In this document: positions 13,101-27,400 of the stretch, piece after piece
Position numbering within the stretch: the first letter of the stretch is position 1
How the letters are laid out: each line of letters opens with the position of its first letter
Assembly (NCBI RefSeq): GCF_000003815.2
Contig: NC_049985.1
Coordinates: forward strand, 10,450,206-10,514,205
Source of the DNA: Branchiostoma floridae
Taxonomy: Eukaryota > Chordata > Leptocardii > Amphioxiformes > Branchiostomatidae
DNA: 64,000 nucleotides
Direction: 5' to 3'
Translations under genes and position numbers: made by a program
The notes under the pieces: generated by a model
Told to the model about the DNA's origin: nothing
The model's input: only the letters and a program-made list of their open reading frames with translations
Databases searched by the model: none

Positions 13101-14760
13101 ACCCTAAACTCCTTACTTTTTCAACCACAACAATGTTTCTCAATTAGCTAAGACCCACATCAAACAGAAGAGTTCAAGGCATGGATGTCAGACAAAGGGA
13201 AGAGTGTGATTCCCCTTGTTTATTGTCAGTTTGCACCAACATTTCATACCAAACTGCCTGGTGTTGTAAAGGTAAACTTTGCCTACCCATCCATCAAATG
13301 GATGTTGGGACAGACGAAGGGCTGAGATTGTCATGAATTAAAGTGCACTGCCAAAGGACTGGACTTGAACATCAGTCTAAAATAGGGCAGCTGGGATCCT
13401 TTTAAGATGAGCTTATTGTTGTAGAACTTGAACACAAATTGCATTTAACCCTCTTGTAGCTCCCTACTGCCAAACCCTGTTTCCAATAAAAATTTGATGC
13501 CAGAATCCTACCTTGGCAAGTTGAAAGTTAAAGGAAGGTTTGCATAGGGTTTGTGGACGGCAAGACGGAAATGACAGCAAATCAACCTATTTGGAGCATA
13601 CTTTTGTTGAACACATATTGCGAGCTGAACAAAACAGTGGTAGATACGGCAAGGAAGGAGAAAGCTAATGTATATGGAGACTTTTATGTTGTATCAGCCC
13701 AGGTGGCTCCTTTGAAAATTACTTTTAAATCAGTATCTCAAATTGTACATTTTCCATACAGTATCAGCCATTTGCTATTCCAGTTGCTTGTTTGCACAGT
13801 TAATCGCTGGTCAGTACTTATCTTGAATTTTGAGATTGACATGACATCATCTAATGAACATTGAGTGGGAGATTTCCCTTCAATATTCAGTTTGTTTTCT
13901 GAGACAACATCCCATGCTGAGTGGTCAGGTGGACCCTCAAGGTGGGGGCATAAGGTTGAATGTATTTTGTGCAGCAGGCTATAGTTAGGGTCAGGTTTAC
14001 CATCCTTAAGAAATGGGACAAGAAACATGGGTCTGGTGTGTCCTGATCCAGGTTAATTGGATGGAAAGTCTGAGGACACATAGTAGTAATCACAGTCGGT
14101 ATTTTGTTGTCAAACATCCAGTTCAAAAGACTGGGAAGTAAAATAGGGACAGACCACAGTCTTACTTCCATAAAGCTGTAAATCTTGACGTAAAAAAATA
14201 AGCTGAGATAAAAATGCTTGGTTGCTTACTGGTCACAGTTTTGAATCCGATCAACTGGAAGGATGTATTTATTTTTAAGCCATTGGGTGTGACCTGACGG
14301 ACAAATAAGGAGGCCACCTCTTGGCTTGACCTGTTGAAGAGAAGCTCCATGTAACAGATGATGATGTGCAGCTCTTCTCTCAAAGATTCAAGACAGAATT
14401 TTCATCCATAGAATTTCTGGATGGACTAGACACCAACCTGACTTGTCCATGACTGCAGCTTGTGCTTGTGCCTTAGACTTGACAGCCTTGATAGCCTAAT
14501 GCTTTGACTGATAATACCATAGATAGAAAAATGAACAGATAACCAAGACCTTAATACTGTCAAAAACCATGTTTGTAACTGATTTGACGATTTTATATGT
14601 AGGTCAACTTATCCTATGGACTTATCCCTCCTAAAACAAAATGTTGTAATACAAGTTTGAATTCAGTTTGAACATAATTTAAGCAGCTACATATACTAGG
14701 TACTGTCACTATGTTGTGAAATAAACCAGTTACTAATATATTGATTGATTGATTCCACAG

Positions 14761-15435
14761 GTGGAAACGCCCTGCCGAACCAGGTGTTCCGACTGAACTG
14801 GTGCTGGATCTCTGTGGAGAAGGACCAGTATACTGTAGATGAGAACACCAAGTACCTGGTCATCAACCTTAACAGGAGGGGCTACCTGGGGGAGACGGCC
14901 TTCGTCAGTAAGTGATACATACAATATACATAAGTTTAAAACTTAAAAAGCCAATATCTGAAAGATTACTCTTTTGTTTTAAAATTTTTGTGTAGATTTT
15001 ATCTTGTCACCAAAGCTGATCAAATGCCAATCATGGTTTATAATTAGTCTACAGACTGATGAGATGATGAACATAATATAAAACAGTATGTTTGCATTTC
15101 TTCTAATTATGAGAATGAAATTAAGTTAAATGGTGACGATTCTACATGTTAAACACAAATGTCGATTATGTCATTGTGTCAATGTTGTGTTTTCCCTTTT
15201 CTAGCCATTAACACAGAAGATGGCACAGCTGAGAAGGGTGAGGACTTCACCAGTCGGGCCAACAGGCAGGTCCAGTTCAACCCCGGACAGACGAGCGGCA
15301 AGCTCAAGATCCGCATCCTGAAGGACGACACGTTCGAGCGGTCAGAAACCTTCACCATCGTGCTGTCAGAGCCCTTCATGGGGGTGTTGGAGTATCCCGA
15401 CAGAGCCGTGGTGGAAATCACAGATGGGTCTGACG
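14761..15435 (+). CDS. FREM2: FREM2 exons 1-2 of the window: Calx-beta domain 1
   Basis: Two exons (14761-14907 and 15205-15435) encode the first Calx-beta domain. The first exon starts after a clear acceptor (gattccacag) and its first two bases complete a codon begun in an unseen upstream exon, so it is internal. Recognisable blocks are QYTVDEN and [11 protein letters not shown], then [25 protein letters not shown] and the acidic [17 protein letters not shown] that typifies the Ca-binding end of Calx-beta repeats. Both exons end one base into a codon, as do most exon ends in this array. Confidence 0.9.
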
Positions 15436-18400
15436 GTCAGTGTGGTCCAGAAAGTTTTTGATTGAACCTTTTGTCTATTCGTGAAAGCTCAAATCAGCCT
15501 GCAGGCCGCTTTTCATTGAGGTCATGAGGGAAGAGGCAAAGGTTAGACAAAGTATATAACAGAGATACAGTTTACATCACAAGTCGTAATGAGTCTTATA
15601 GGTCTATACACACAATTTTTACATACATAGTACGAAATACATATTAGTGAGAGCTGCCACAAGTCTTTGATGCTGTTGATACTCATAGAGTAGGAAATGA
15701 AAAATTCATCTGATAATCAGTAACCAACAATACATTCGAGTCCACATTACATGTTACAGTTAAGCAAATCTTGGACTAACACAAGACTTATGCCATCTAT
15801 GTTTACAGAGTCCACAGTGTACATTCCTGATGAGCAGTATGTTGTGGAGGAGGACATTGGAGAGCTGCTCATCCCCATCAAGAGGAAGGGAGACATCAGT
15901 AAGGAGCTGATGGTGGTCTGCTCTACAAAACCAGGTATGGGACAGTGAAAATAAACCTATTATGAAGGAGTCAGTCTGACCAAGGAGGTAAAAAATCAGA
16001 CTGTTCTTACTATCCCATGACCTTTTTACCTCCAAGTGCATGCCAAGGCATTGTAGCCTTCAAAATTGTCACCCAAAGGCTTGGTTTGTTTTGATGACCT
16101 GTGAAAAGTCAATATTTAGCCTTCGTATCACCTTTACTCTGACAACTTGTTACCTGCATATTGTTCACTAGCCTGTATTGTTTAAAGTTAAGACGTTCCC
16201 ACGATAAAATGAGTAACACACAATAAGCAGGAACATTGGTGGCTTGACCCCCCCACTTTGTTCCCCTCGTGTTTAGTCTAAATGATACTTCGCCATAGAA
16301 AAGCGTTATTTTCTTTTCGTTCTTTGTTTGCTTTGCGGTCTCTCCTAGGTCACCTATCAGATTTCCACACACCTTGTGAACTTGTTTGTGAAAACACAAA
16401 AGGAAAATAATTAATGAGTTAATTACACATAACGTCTGGTATCATGATCAATCCAGGTATACAATGGGTCATGTACTGGTGAAGGACACAAATCTAGGAC
16501 ACAAATTTGTCTCTAAGCACAGCTCTTTACTTGAGCCTTTGAACTAAAAAAAATGGCCTGTAGCAAAATCTTTGGGCAGCTGGTCCAGAGCTTTTCAGTT
16601 AACGGATGGTCTTTGGAAGTCAAGGTGCAAGGCTAAAAGATTTGTGTTCTTCTGTGAATCTGCCAAACCTTCTTAAGGGTTCCTGCATGTTCGCTCAACA
16701 TGTCTTAAATCTTATAAAAAGAGTAATAACTAGAGGTTTAGACAAAACATACAGTTGACTTATGGCCCGGCGGTTGCACATGGAACTGTCAATCCTTCAT
16801 AGTAATGAAGGATAAAGAGACCCTAAAGCTGTTTTCCCCCATTTTACAATTATCCAATTGTCCTGAAACATACACCATAGAGCAAGTTTAGTTCTCAATT
16901 GCACAATGCATCACAAAATGTAACAGATCTGGCATAATTTCATTAAGAGATGTCAGTTTTCCAAGCTTCTAAACTTGAGGAAGAAGGTGTCTGCTTCTTC
17001 CTGTCTTGGTTTCCAGTGACCTACATAAGAGTTCCTTGGCACACAGCCAGAAGCAACTAGCTGTCAGAGAACTTCCTTTCAGACACAATCTCTATAGTTT
17101 GCTTGTTAAGTACTACTTTCCAAATCCCTTAAATGGCAAAAGCTCTCTTGTTTCAGCAAATCAGATATTGAATTCAACTTGGGAGGTACTAGGTATGGTA
17201 CTTTCAATAAAGTTTAGTATATAAGAAATTATATCCAGTTAAAGATAGGGTCTAAAAACCAACTTAATTGATCAGAGTGCATATCAGCTGTGCTTTGAAA
17301 AAAAGTTTGTAAGAGTTGCCAAGAAAAACATTAGTATGATTAGACTGAGGGTGATTGAAGTCAAGCACTAACAAATCCCAGAGAGACCACTTAAACAGAG
17401 GCAGTAAAATTTTAAAATGCTACATCCTAAGATTGTGTATGTGGAGAAAGGACTAACAACAGCCAAAGGAAAGAAGCATATGGTAACTTGGAGTTGATGT
17501 TTATAGGTGGACCTCTATATGAATCAAGGAGGTTGAAATAGGGTCAAAATCCTTGTATGAATGAACTGTAATTTGGCATGCCAGAAACAGGAGTACTTTG
17601 CTTAGTCAGTTAGTGTGCCATAGTTACCAATCTGGGGGAGAAAGTAGAGTTTGACTTTGACCTAGCCAGTGTTCTAATTAAACCCCAGGTCACATGCAAA
17701 CCTGTATTCCCTCAGTTGGGATATGAGATTGAGACAGCCCACCATGCCAACTAATTTAATAATCACATATTTTACATGATACAAGGAGGTTAAAAACATT
17801 TTTAACCTCCTTGCATGAAATAAGTTAAAATCGAAATGTATCCCACCTAGCTCCCTCCCTACTACATCATTACAGGAAGCCCTATATGTGGTACACTAAC
17901 TAAAGACAACTCCCAGCTGTCTCATTTTAATGATTGTCCAATTATGGAGTCTGCTAAGTTTCCCTGCAATAAAGATCCACTCTAGATCTCTGGGTGCAGT
18001 GTTCTAACCCCGGTCTGATTATTTTTCACCCAGTTAATTTCGGGTCAGTAAACATTGTTACTGCTCTATGTAAATGACCACTTGAGACCAGTAGGAAAAA
18101 AGATCACCTTTAGTTCATATATTTACTGCAAATAGATGTAGCTTAACAAATTCTTACTTTCCCATTGGAAGACAGCCACCTCTTCTTTCAACATTAAATT
18201 TTGTATATAAGCAGCAGCAACTGTTCAATGTAACCCAAACAATAATACCATGAAAACTCCTAAAAGCTGATATTCTGGCACTCTAAACAAACTTTGTGTT
18301 GAAATGGCATTGTTCAAATCCTTTTCAGTGTTGAGATTACTCTGAAAACATGATGTTGGAACCCTTCTTGGAGAGGCTGTTAGCTCAGCTTCTTTAGAAT

Positions 18401-21400
18401 GTTCCTCGTGGCTTAAGTACCAGCTACCTCAACACTAACTGACTTGAAAGAATTTTAACAAAGCAACTTGGCAGAACGTTCACTAATATTATGTTAAGTT
18501 GTTTTAGCAGCACTTGAGACAAAAATGCAGTGTGTACGTCATAGAAAACACTTGTCAGGTACATTACTGTGGGAAGACTTAATGGATAGTGATGGCTGAT
18601 ACTCAGTGATTTGCAGGCTGATGTTCAGTACTACCACTCACTAAATCCAGCATCACTGACTAAGTGGAGCTGGCTGTGTCTTGCAACCACCAAGTAGTCA
18701 GATTTCTGGCAGGGAGTCTGTCCTTGGCTGGAAGTCAGCCAGACAAAACTTGAGCTTGAGTTTGTTCCAACCAACCTGGGACTTTTAATTGGGTCGGTGT
18801 TGTACTGGAGACCTCGGAGTCATTCACTCTGAAATGCTGTTCCAAATGAACTGTTGAAACCATGGCAACTAATGATTACAAGTTTTCAGTTCTGCTGAAA
18901 TTCAAAATTTATCACTGATTTTTTTTTCAAAATGAAATAAGGCCAAAGAAGTAGTTATATTATTTCATTAATTCATGGATGGCTATGTTTTAAGGTCAGA
19001 TATTACGAGATGATATCAGATGGTTAATATATGAGTACAATAACATTTATGTGTCACAAAACAAGACCAAAATGTGAGGCACTTAATATCATTTCATGGC
19101 TGTTTGTCTGGACATCAAACCAGCCCACCTGCAATTTGTCTCACATAAACTACAATTTTTTTGAAGGTGTAGAATTTCCAAAGCAACTTTTAGAAACTCT
19201 AACAAAGCCATCCAACTACAAATGAAATGAAAAGCAAGACTTACTAGTATGTCCGAAAAATCCATAGGGTCAGGAATTCGAAGTAGATCCTTTATTGCTT
19301 TAGAAAAGTTGTTGAAGTGTTATTGTGACATTTTCCAGTGCGCAACAATTGTGCTACTGAAATTATGTGGCCTTCCGTGGGAAAAGCTGCATTTTTCCTC
19401 GTGGGAACCATGTCATTCCATCCCCTCACATTGCTGAATGATGGCATAAATAGTGGTGAGCCATATCCTCTAAATGTTAACTCCATACCGTTACCATTGT
19501 TGAAATTTGTTCACCACAGAAAGAGACGAACCCTAGAGTACTCCTGTTGTTTACCGTTTGTTTGGAAAATGAACAAACTGGTACTTTGGCTCCCATTTTT
19601 CTTGAGCTGTTTGCTTGATACCTTGAAGCTTGTTGAGTGATGTTTTTTTTTTTAGTGACAAAAATGCACTTGACACTATAACCATGGTGCAGGCAATGTA
19701 CACCATGTAGTCCAGCTGTGGGACATGATTCAGGAAGTCATACAAAATGTCTGCTGCAAGTTAGATTCAAAAGTGGGCGTCTTCTCTTCCTTTACTTACT
19801 TAGACTTCTTTTCCCTTGGACAAGTTAAAAGTCTGTGGTGCGTGAAGGAATTCCAAGATATCACGTACATAACCAGTGCTGCTTTAACCTCAACCAACCC
19901 TACAGCAGTTATACTAAACTGATCACCGCTAAGAAGCCATAACAAATCACGCAGGCAATCAATCCAATCTGACAACTTTGACTTTGAAGGTGACTGCAGG
20001 TGCCATTGGGTCCTCCAGATGAATCAAATCTGACACCTATAGCATATCCAGCATGGCTCAGCTAGAGAACAAAACACAGACCTATTGTTGGGGAATTATT
20101 CTCAAGTGCAAGGTTAGATTCCTTTCTAGATGAGACTCATGCCTTGAGGGCAATTTTTAGTTCCTAGATAGGATAACCGGATTAGTAACTCCTGCAACCT
20201 TGGGGAACCTTGTCAGTTGTGATGGGAAAGTTATACTATTGTGGTGATCCCAAATGCTGTGCCCGTGTGTGCGGTAGACCAGCAAGGGGCTTACCTAAGT
20301 TCATCCAAGTTCATCAAAATACTGTTAAACGTTGTTCCATAGTTGTTTGGTTCTGAATATGGCACAGAAGGTGATGCATAAAGGATGTTATTTATTCGCA
20401 CCTGTTTCAAAAGATGATGACTTAAAATGAGAAATCCGGAATAGAAAATCAAGCTCTGTTGGATACAGATTAGAGGGAATGTCTGACACAACTGGCACCA
20501 AATCAAGAGGGTGCTGTGAATGAAGTAGAAGCATTGATTTAGATTCCAATAAATCAATCAAACTTGATACTGTATTTCAAAATCTTCTAATTTTGTTGTT
20601 TCTTTGGTCATTTGGAATTCTTGAAAGAAGTGCCTTACGAAACAGCATTTTTACTTCAGCTTAAACTGTATGAAACATATTTAAATGTAATTTGATGATA
20701 TGAAAAGCTAGGATGTATCAATAATTTGGGGCATTATAGTTTCCTGTTTCAGCGAAACACAAACCTATCATCATGCATCATGAAACAGGGCACAGCCTGG
20801 GCCATGTTATGACTTAATTGGGGTGTTGTCCCTGCCCCCTAACCTGCAGTGGAATAACTTGGGATGATGTTACCAGCAGTAAATTTTGCAATTATAGGCA
20901 AAAAGATTGTTATCAGCCTCACCCTTGTTTATGATGGCCTCCTGGCTTGAGTGAAAAGTTACATACTAGGTTTCAAATTATGTCAGATAAAAGAGTCCGG
21001 GCAGTATTCCAAGGTGTCAACTACATGTGTTCCACGCACATTGTGCATGCATGTATACGCATGTGTACATGTGTACATTGGATAAATTTTATAACTTTAT
21101 ATGCATATTTTCTGTTTGAATGTACAAAAAACTAATGTATATTACATTGATTATATATAATTGATATTAAATTGCTCCCCACTCAAATTTGTCACACTAG
21201 TACATTAACAGGAAGTTGGGCTAAATTAAGCATCAGCTGGCTCCACAGATGTCAGTGACACTTACTAGTTCATTTATATAAGACAAAGCTTATGCAACAA
21301 ACCACAGCCTTCCCTGAGCCAAAAACGTATGTCATGATGGTGTGTATTTGTATATTCCATTGTGTTTGCCAATATCTTTGTGTTATATGTTAAGTATCAT

Positions 21401-24400
21401 AATATCTCTTGGTTTGGAATTAAGCAGCAACTAAAAGAGGGAACAAGGCTTGTAAGGTAGCTGCCTTTTTCACTCCTTGACCCAGAAAATTAATGTTATA
21501 ATAACTGTGCCTTCACCTTTAAAAAAACTTTGGAACTTACACACATGTAATGTGTACATGTACATTGTACAGCAGACCTGTACATACTGGATACTGTACA
21601 TTCCATTTGTCCTCTTTGCCATCATGAAAAAATGGGTTTTCTCTGTACTTCTATATATGAAACCTTATTTTTGCCTTCCCCACAGACACAGCTACAGGCA
21701 CCACCCCCAGCACGGTGCTGTCCTACTCTGACTACATCAGCCGACCCGAGGACCACAACTCTGTAGTCAGGTTTGACCAGGGAGAGGACGAGAAGCTCTG
21801 CCGCATCGTCATCATCGATGATTCGCTGTACGAGGAGGAGGAATCCTTCCAGGTCAGTAACCAATGTGCATGTTTATAATTTTAGCATATACATGTTTAT
21901 GTAGATGATTTTCCCTTTGTACATTATTTGTGGTGCTTTATAGATACTGAGGAATTAAGCGCAGGACTAGGTGAATTTACATTGTGATATTTCAGGCCAC
22001 AATTCAGGCCTATATCTACATTGTGTTTTGACCCTCAGCCTGCTAGGCCTTTATTTGGCACCAAATTTGTATTGGTCACCAAGTTAGGCAACAGGGAAAA
22101 GGTTTAACTTTTATGTAATTTGTTTAAGTGTTTTATTCTGATGCAAAAGGTTGTTGAAAGTATGGCTGAAAAGCATAGAAGCATTCCCACAAATCTTTAT
22201 AGACTAATGAATGAAAAGCAATAGTAACAAGCCTAAAACTGTTGCCCTTCAGGTTGTTCTAAGCATGCCCATGGGTGGTCGGATCGGGGAGGAGTTTGGT
22301 GCTACTGAGGTCGTGATCGCTCCTGATGCTGATGACGGTAGGACTTCACCCTTTGACCTTATAGAAGAAACACTTAGTACCATCAATTGTGGATACAACT
22401 GGTGGCTTTGCTCAATTGCTATGCCATATAACTTTGGTCCTATCTTGGGGAGTTGGTGAGGTTCACTTCCTCCAAAGCTCTGCCCTAGATTAAGGTCATC
22501 TATCTTTTTAGATTGTATTAGGTCCTAGAAATATTTCTCAGTAGGAGAGAACAAAGACCACATATCCTTCATCACCAGCTTTGCTTAGATAGCCGGCATG
22601 TGGTTAGATTGTTCAAAGTTTGTTTGCCAAGACTTATGGCATTTCCTTTGTGAGATTTCTCCAGGTTTGGTCCTGGTCAAGAACCATATGTTCCACAGGT
22701 GTTCTGTCATCGTTTTATTTGCATGTGACAAGGTCATACTTAAGATTGTCTACATCTGTTACTTGGGTGGTGATGAACAACTATTATGATTTATGCAAAA
22801 GAGGACCTTATTTGGATAACTAATAAGGAACACATAATACATCAGCAGTGATGGTTAAAATCAGTTAGTGAAGGAATGGGGTTGTGGAACTCTAGATCTT
22901 AATGATTCATAATATAACAGATTGTGAATGGAAAGAAAATTTTAGGTATATGAAGACTTGAAGTCTTTGAGTGCCTACCATGCACTCATCTGAACTCCAG
23001 TCTGTGCAGATACTAATAAATGATGTAAATCCCTATAACACCCCTAATCCAGAAGATCAGGCCTTGACATCCGATTGGGATCTAAAACTGTCATATCAGT
23101 ATCTGTATTTGGCCATGTGTTAAAAGTCCTGCACCTAAATCTTTCCCAATTATTTTCAATCATTCAACTTTCATGTTTAATTGACCCATCAAAATTTCAG
23201 GTCTAAAACTTGCATGTTCAAAAATTACTTGTCTAGACAGAAAGACTTTTGGGATATCCTGGACTTCATAGTTGCAGTACAACATCTGGAGTTCATTGCT
23301 ACTTGGCTGGTTATGAGTCCCCCTGTAGAAAGGCTGTTATGTAACCCAAGTGGTGCTGGATTTGTACTAAACCCTTCCTACAATGCCAGAGGACCCTTAA
23401 CATTAGACAGCTTGCTTCAGGACCCAAATGCTGCACCTGTACCAAAAGTGTCAACTCAGTTGCCTGTCAAAGGTCAGCCAGGTGGCACAGTTCTGAAACT
23501 CATCACAAGGATTTCAAGATCATGGGTCTATGATATGATTACAACAGTTGAGAGAAATTTTGATACTCGTACTAAAATTACATACTTTTATATGTACTAT
23601 GTGTTTGAACTGTGAAAAAAAGTTTTAAAACCACAAGCAAGCTTCTCATACATGTGCCTGAAACTCTGAAAGCAAAGAAATACAATTTTTAAAAATATCA
23701 TGTTCTTTCATTTCGTGAATGGTTTTCAATCAAAAGATTACAATATTACTTACCTGAATAAAAGTAACAGTGTAGTGATCTCTATAAAACTGACATAGCA
23801 AAGAGTTATTGCCTGAAGGGCGCTTAGGTACAAATGCCACCCACCCCCCCCTCCTTCCCAATATGGACACATTTCCTCAATCTGTCATCCTGCCTGAACC
23901 TCAGGACTCACCTTTCCCACCTCTGTCCTCCCAATATTTATTCAATCCAGGTAATATTTATCCAATCAGAGCACTTCCTGTCCATGACCCCTGGGTGGTT
24001 TATACAGAGAGGCATGTGTGGTGCAGACATGACTGACCCTTATCCTGACTTTCCTCACAAAGTAAAACCTCCGCTGTGATGAGACCTCACTAGCCAGACC
24101 TCTCCTTGTGGCAAGTAAAGAAATGTTACAGATCTCTGCTATTAGACTTTCAATCACCAAACACAGCAACCAATGGCAAAGCGTACCAATGAATGGAGAT
24201 GTGATGTTCATAGGTCAGGCAGGATTTTTGTGGTCAACATGAGGATAGGTTTGTACTACATCAGGCAAGTCAGTAGTATGAAATCTCTGGGCTGTTTACA
24301 GGGCTCACTCTAAACCTGTCACAAGTATCAAATTGCAGGTAGATTGATTCATGTATCTTCAGATTTGTTAGAAGCAAATAGTTGACATCACTCAAAGGTC

Positions 24401-27400
24401 ACTTTATGTTTTGGAACAAAGATTACACCAGTTGTGTGATACAAATCTATTGTAGGCAACAAACACTTTGTATTGATGTTGACATTGCATAGATTTATAC
24501 AACATAGCCAGCTGTGAACCACAGACCACCTGATTTCTTTTCATTGTGGAAACACATTCTTAAGAGTGTTAGAAGTCATCAAAAAAAATCATGGTAGTAT
24601 ACTATTACTAATATAACTAAACTAACGTTAGTAGTTAGAATCAAAAGTGCTGATCTCTCGGACTGGGTGCAATATGATGTTTCTCCTTTTGATCCCGTAC
24701 TACCAAAATGTTACCCCTAGCAGAGAGACGGTTAAGTGGAAAAGGTATGACAGATGTCAATCAAATCCACTTTTAAAAAGGAAAACTACTAATGATTTAA
24801 CAAGATTTTCTTATTACAATAGCTTTCATCCAAACATAATTCATTTTCAATCAGATTCATTCCCCAAATGTTTAAATTCCCCCAACCACTAATTAAAACA
24901 TTTAGAACTGATTCTGTAACAATAAACACATGTCAGTTCTTGGCATTTCTCACATCACAGCTTAGACTGTGGAGACCCTGTGTAAGAAAGATTATCCTAT
25001 GTTTCCTGTGAGCATCCCTAGGTCTTCCTTAGCTTGGCATTCCACCCACTTAAGAGAATGGAATCACTTTCACTAACTTTCACTGTCTCAATTCAATTAA
25101 AAGGGGGTGTTTATTGATCTGAAATGTCCAAGGTCACAGTGTCCAGAGATGGAATTTCTCACAGTGTCTTTTGCACCTAAGAAAGTTGTCTTGACAGTTG
25201 TTAAGGAAAACAATTTGAAGAACTGCTGCCCAAAGTGCAATGTTGAACTTTTTTCCAGTCCAGGAATTGTCTAGACAAACTTGAGGGAATGTTTGGTGAA
25301 ATAATAAACATCCTTGGTAAATTGCATTATGGTCACTTCAGTCTTCGGTCTTGAGGTGTATTGAGTTCACTGCTGTGTGTTTGGCAGAAAACAGCTGGGT
25401 GAAGACATGTGGCTATGTGTGTGGGGGGCTTGTTGTTGGAAATTGTTTTGAAATGGAAATTCAACACAGTACTATTTCTGTTGAAATATACATCCAATAA
25501 GTTTTGTTCATGGAGTATTAATTTGTATGGCAAAGGACCTTTCACTTAGTAGCTAGATATCCATCTAAACCTGAATCTGTCAAGCCATAGCTACCAAATC
25601 TCTTGTCAAGTGTTGAAAAGCCATCTAGTTAATCTGGTGAAAAGTCTTGATTGTGGAATCATTCTGCAGGACAATATAGATATTAAGCTTCAAAAGTTGT
25701 AATAGCAAACCAATAGACACTAGATGGCCATACTCTATTCACACCACAGAAAACCCTTCTTGTGGATATGTAACATATACATTTACCAGAACTTGTGAGT
25801 AGTTGACATGAATACTATGTCTTTCAAACAAGATCTCCAATTTCAGGTACTTACAAGTTCCATACTACACACAGGTGATGTCACACCTCTTCAATGTTTG
25901 TTGCTCTTTTGGCCAAATATTGTAAATGTTTCCTTTAATATTGACACTATACAGAGTGGCTGCAATCTGATATATGTAGGTATATACAGTCAAAGGTGTT
26001 CCAAACATACACCATATTTGAGAAGTGCTGTTAAGCAATTCCTCTCAGAAAAGATTTTTGTATTATACATGTACTTTCGGAACTGCTCTATCTAGTACCT
26101 CACATGTTATTTCACCAGTAATTGAAAATCGTATTTGATCTGTAAATCAAAGTTGATGTAAACACCTTTCAGATGTCCTCATCTAAGGTCCTGAGATTGT
26201 GTATATTTTCTAGCGCCCTCAGGGCCGCTGGTTCATGCTCCATGCAATGTCCTTCACATAGAATTTTTGAAATGTACACAAGGTTCATCCTCCAAAACCT
26301 GGGTGCCATCTGTCCTCTATCTGACCTTATGGGGTGAAGACAGTAATAGTAAACTTGAAAATGTTATCTGAAAGCAAAAAATACTTTCTTTTGGTTCAAG
26401 GGTGGAAACAAGTCTTAGAATAGTTAGTACAGACTCATTTGAAGCATTGCACGTACAATGTACAACCTCTGAATTATGGTGTCTTTAAAGCCTATGGCAA
26501 AGGACTATTTGATTCATAAGATTTTACTTAGTACCCCAAAGATGTTGTTATTCTTTCTGATCATCATTTGCAATAAAGCCCTCACTAAATACTGTTTGGG
26601 ATGTATACATGTGCCATACAAGTGTGCATTCACCTCTCCCACCCTTTCAACGTGTTTTGGTTGTAAATTAAACTCTAGTGCAGTGAGGAAAAACGAACAT
26701 CAGAGTATGTTTACGCTGAAAAGTTCCAGATGAGAACAAGGAAAGCGTGTCTTTCCCACCAGTTGCTGGGAAGCAAAACTCTTCACTGAGAAATATTTCA
26801 GTGAAACAAGATAGACACAAGGATTGTGGAAGTACTTGAGAGTGACATCAGGCATGTCTGCTAGTAAAATTGATTATAGAGATCAGATGTAGTTTAAATG
26901 GTTTGCCTGGTTCTGCTGGTTTCTTGGGTAACCTTAATTGCTGCATTTATGATCCATCAAAGTTTTATCCTCAGAAGTTAATAACATAATTATTTTGCTC
27001 TGTGATTGGCCTTATGTTTCTTTGGAAAGTAAACAAGCCAAATGAACAAAGATATGTTGATGATAACACACAACAATTTATGGCAACTCAGTTGATGTAA
27101 ACAATGTTGAAACACCGTGTCGATTCTGTAATTTGTCTGTCAACATCAATATTTATTAATGAAGACAAAATAATGAAGGCAAATAGCCCCCAAGTAGAGC
27201 AATCTCAAAGTCATCATCAGTGTTTTGAGAGGAAGTTGTATCCAGAACAGGCCTCCTCCAGATACTTATCTGTAGTCTGGATCAACATGCCAGTCTTATC
27301 TCCAAGTTTATATAGAGGGGGCAGGCAACTTATAAGGGAAGGGCAAGGTGAAATTCAACCACTGTTTCACAACGCTTCCTTACAGTAAACTCAGTATGCT

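Larger units (their letters stand above)
1..14760 (+). other. Non-coding stretch read as upstream intron of FREM2
   Basis: No exon of FREM2 or of another gene could be supported here on either strand: no CSPG-repeat-like coding sequence, and only short chance reading frames. Because the first FREM2 exon in the window begins mid-codon after a good acceptor, this stretch is most simply one intron of at least 14.7 kb. It holds a LINE (about 6909-8730), a short AACC-type simple repeat near 1378-1405, a decayed tRNA-like element near 10.13 kb and otherwise unremarkable A/T-rich sequence. Confidence 0.6.
15935..21685 (+). other. FREM2 intron, no gene seen
   Basis: The 5.75 kb intron between the exons at 15809-15934 and 21686-21852. 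It contains three small palindromes that share an AAGGAGGT core (15981-16036, 17517-17566, 17782-17813). Short reading frames occur but show no domain or splice context. Confidence 0.7.

Noticed and set aside
21000-21600. Dense alternating GTACAT/ATGTAC palindromes
   Set aside because: Short purine-pyrimidine alternation common in A/T-rich introns; no consistent unit or pairing beyond chance.
23181-23615. 144-codon open frame in the large FREM2 intron
   Set aside because: No recognisable domain, A/T-rich codon content like the intron around it, and no promoter or splice context; most likely chance.
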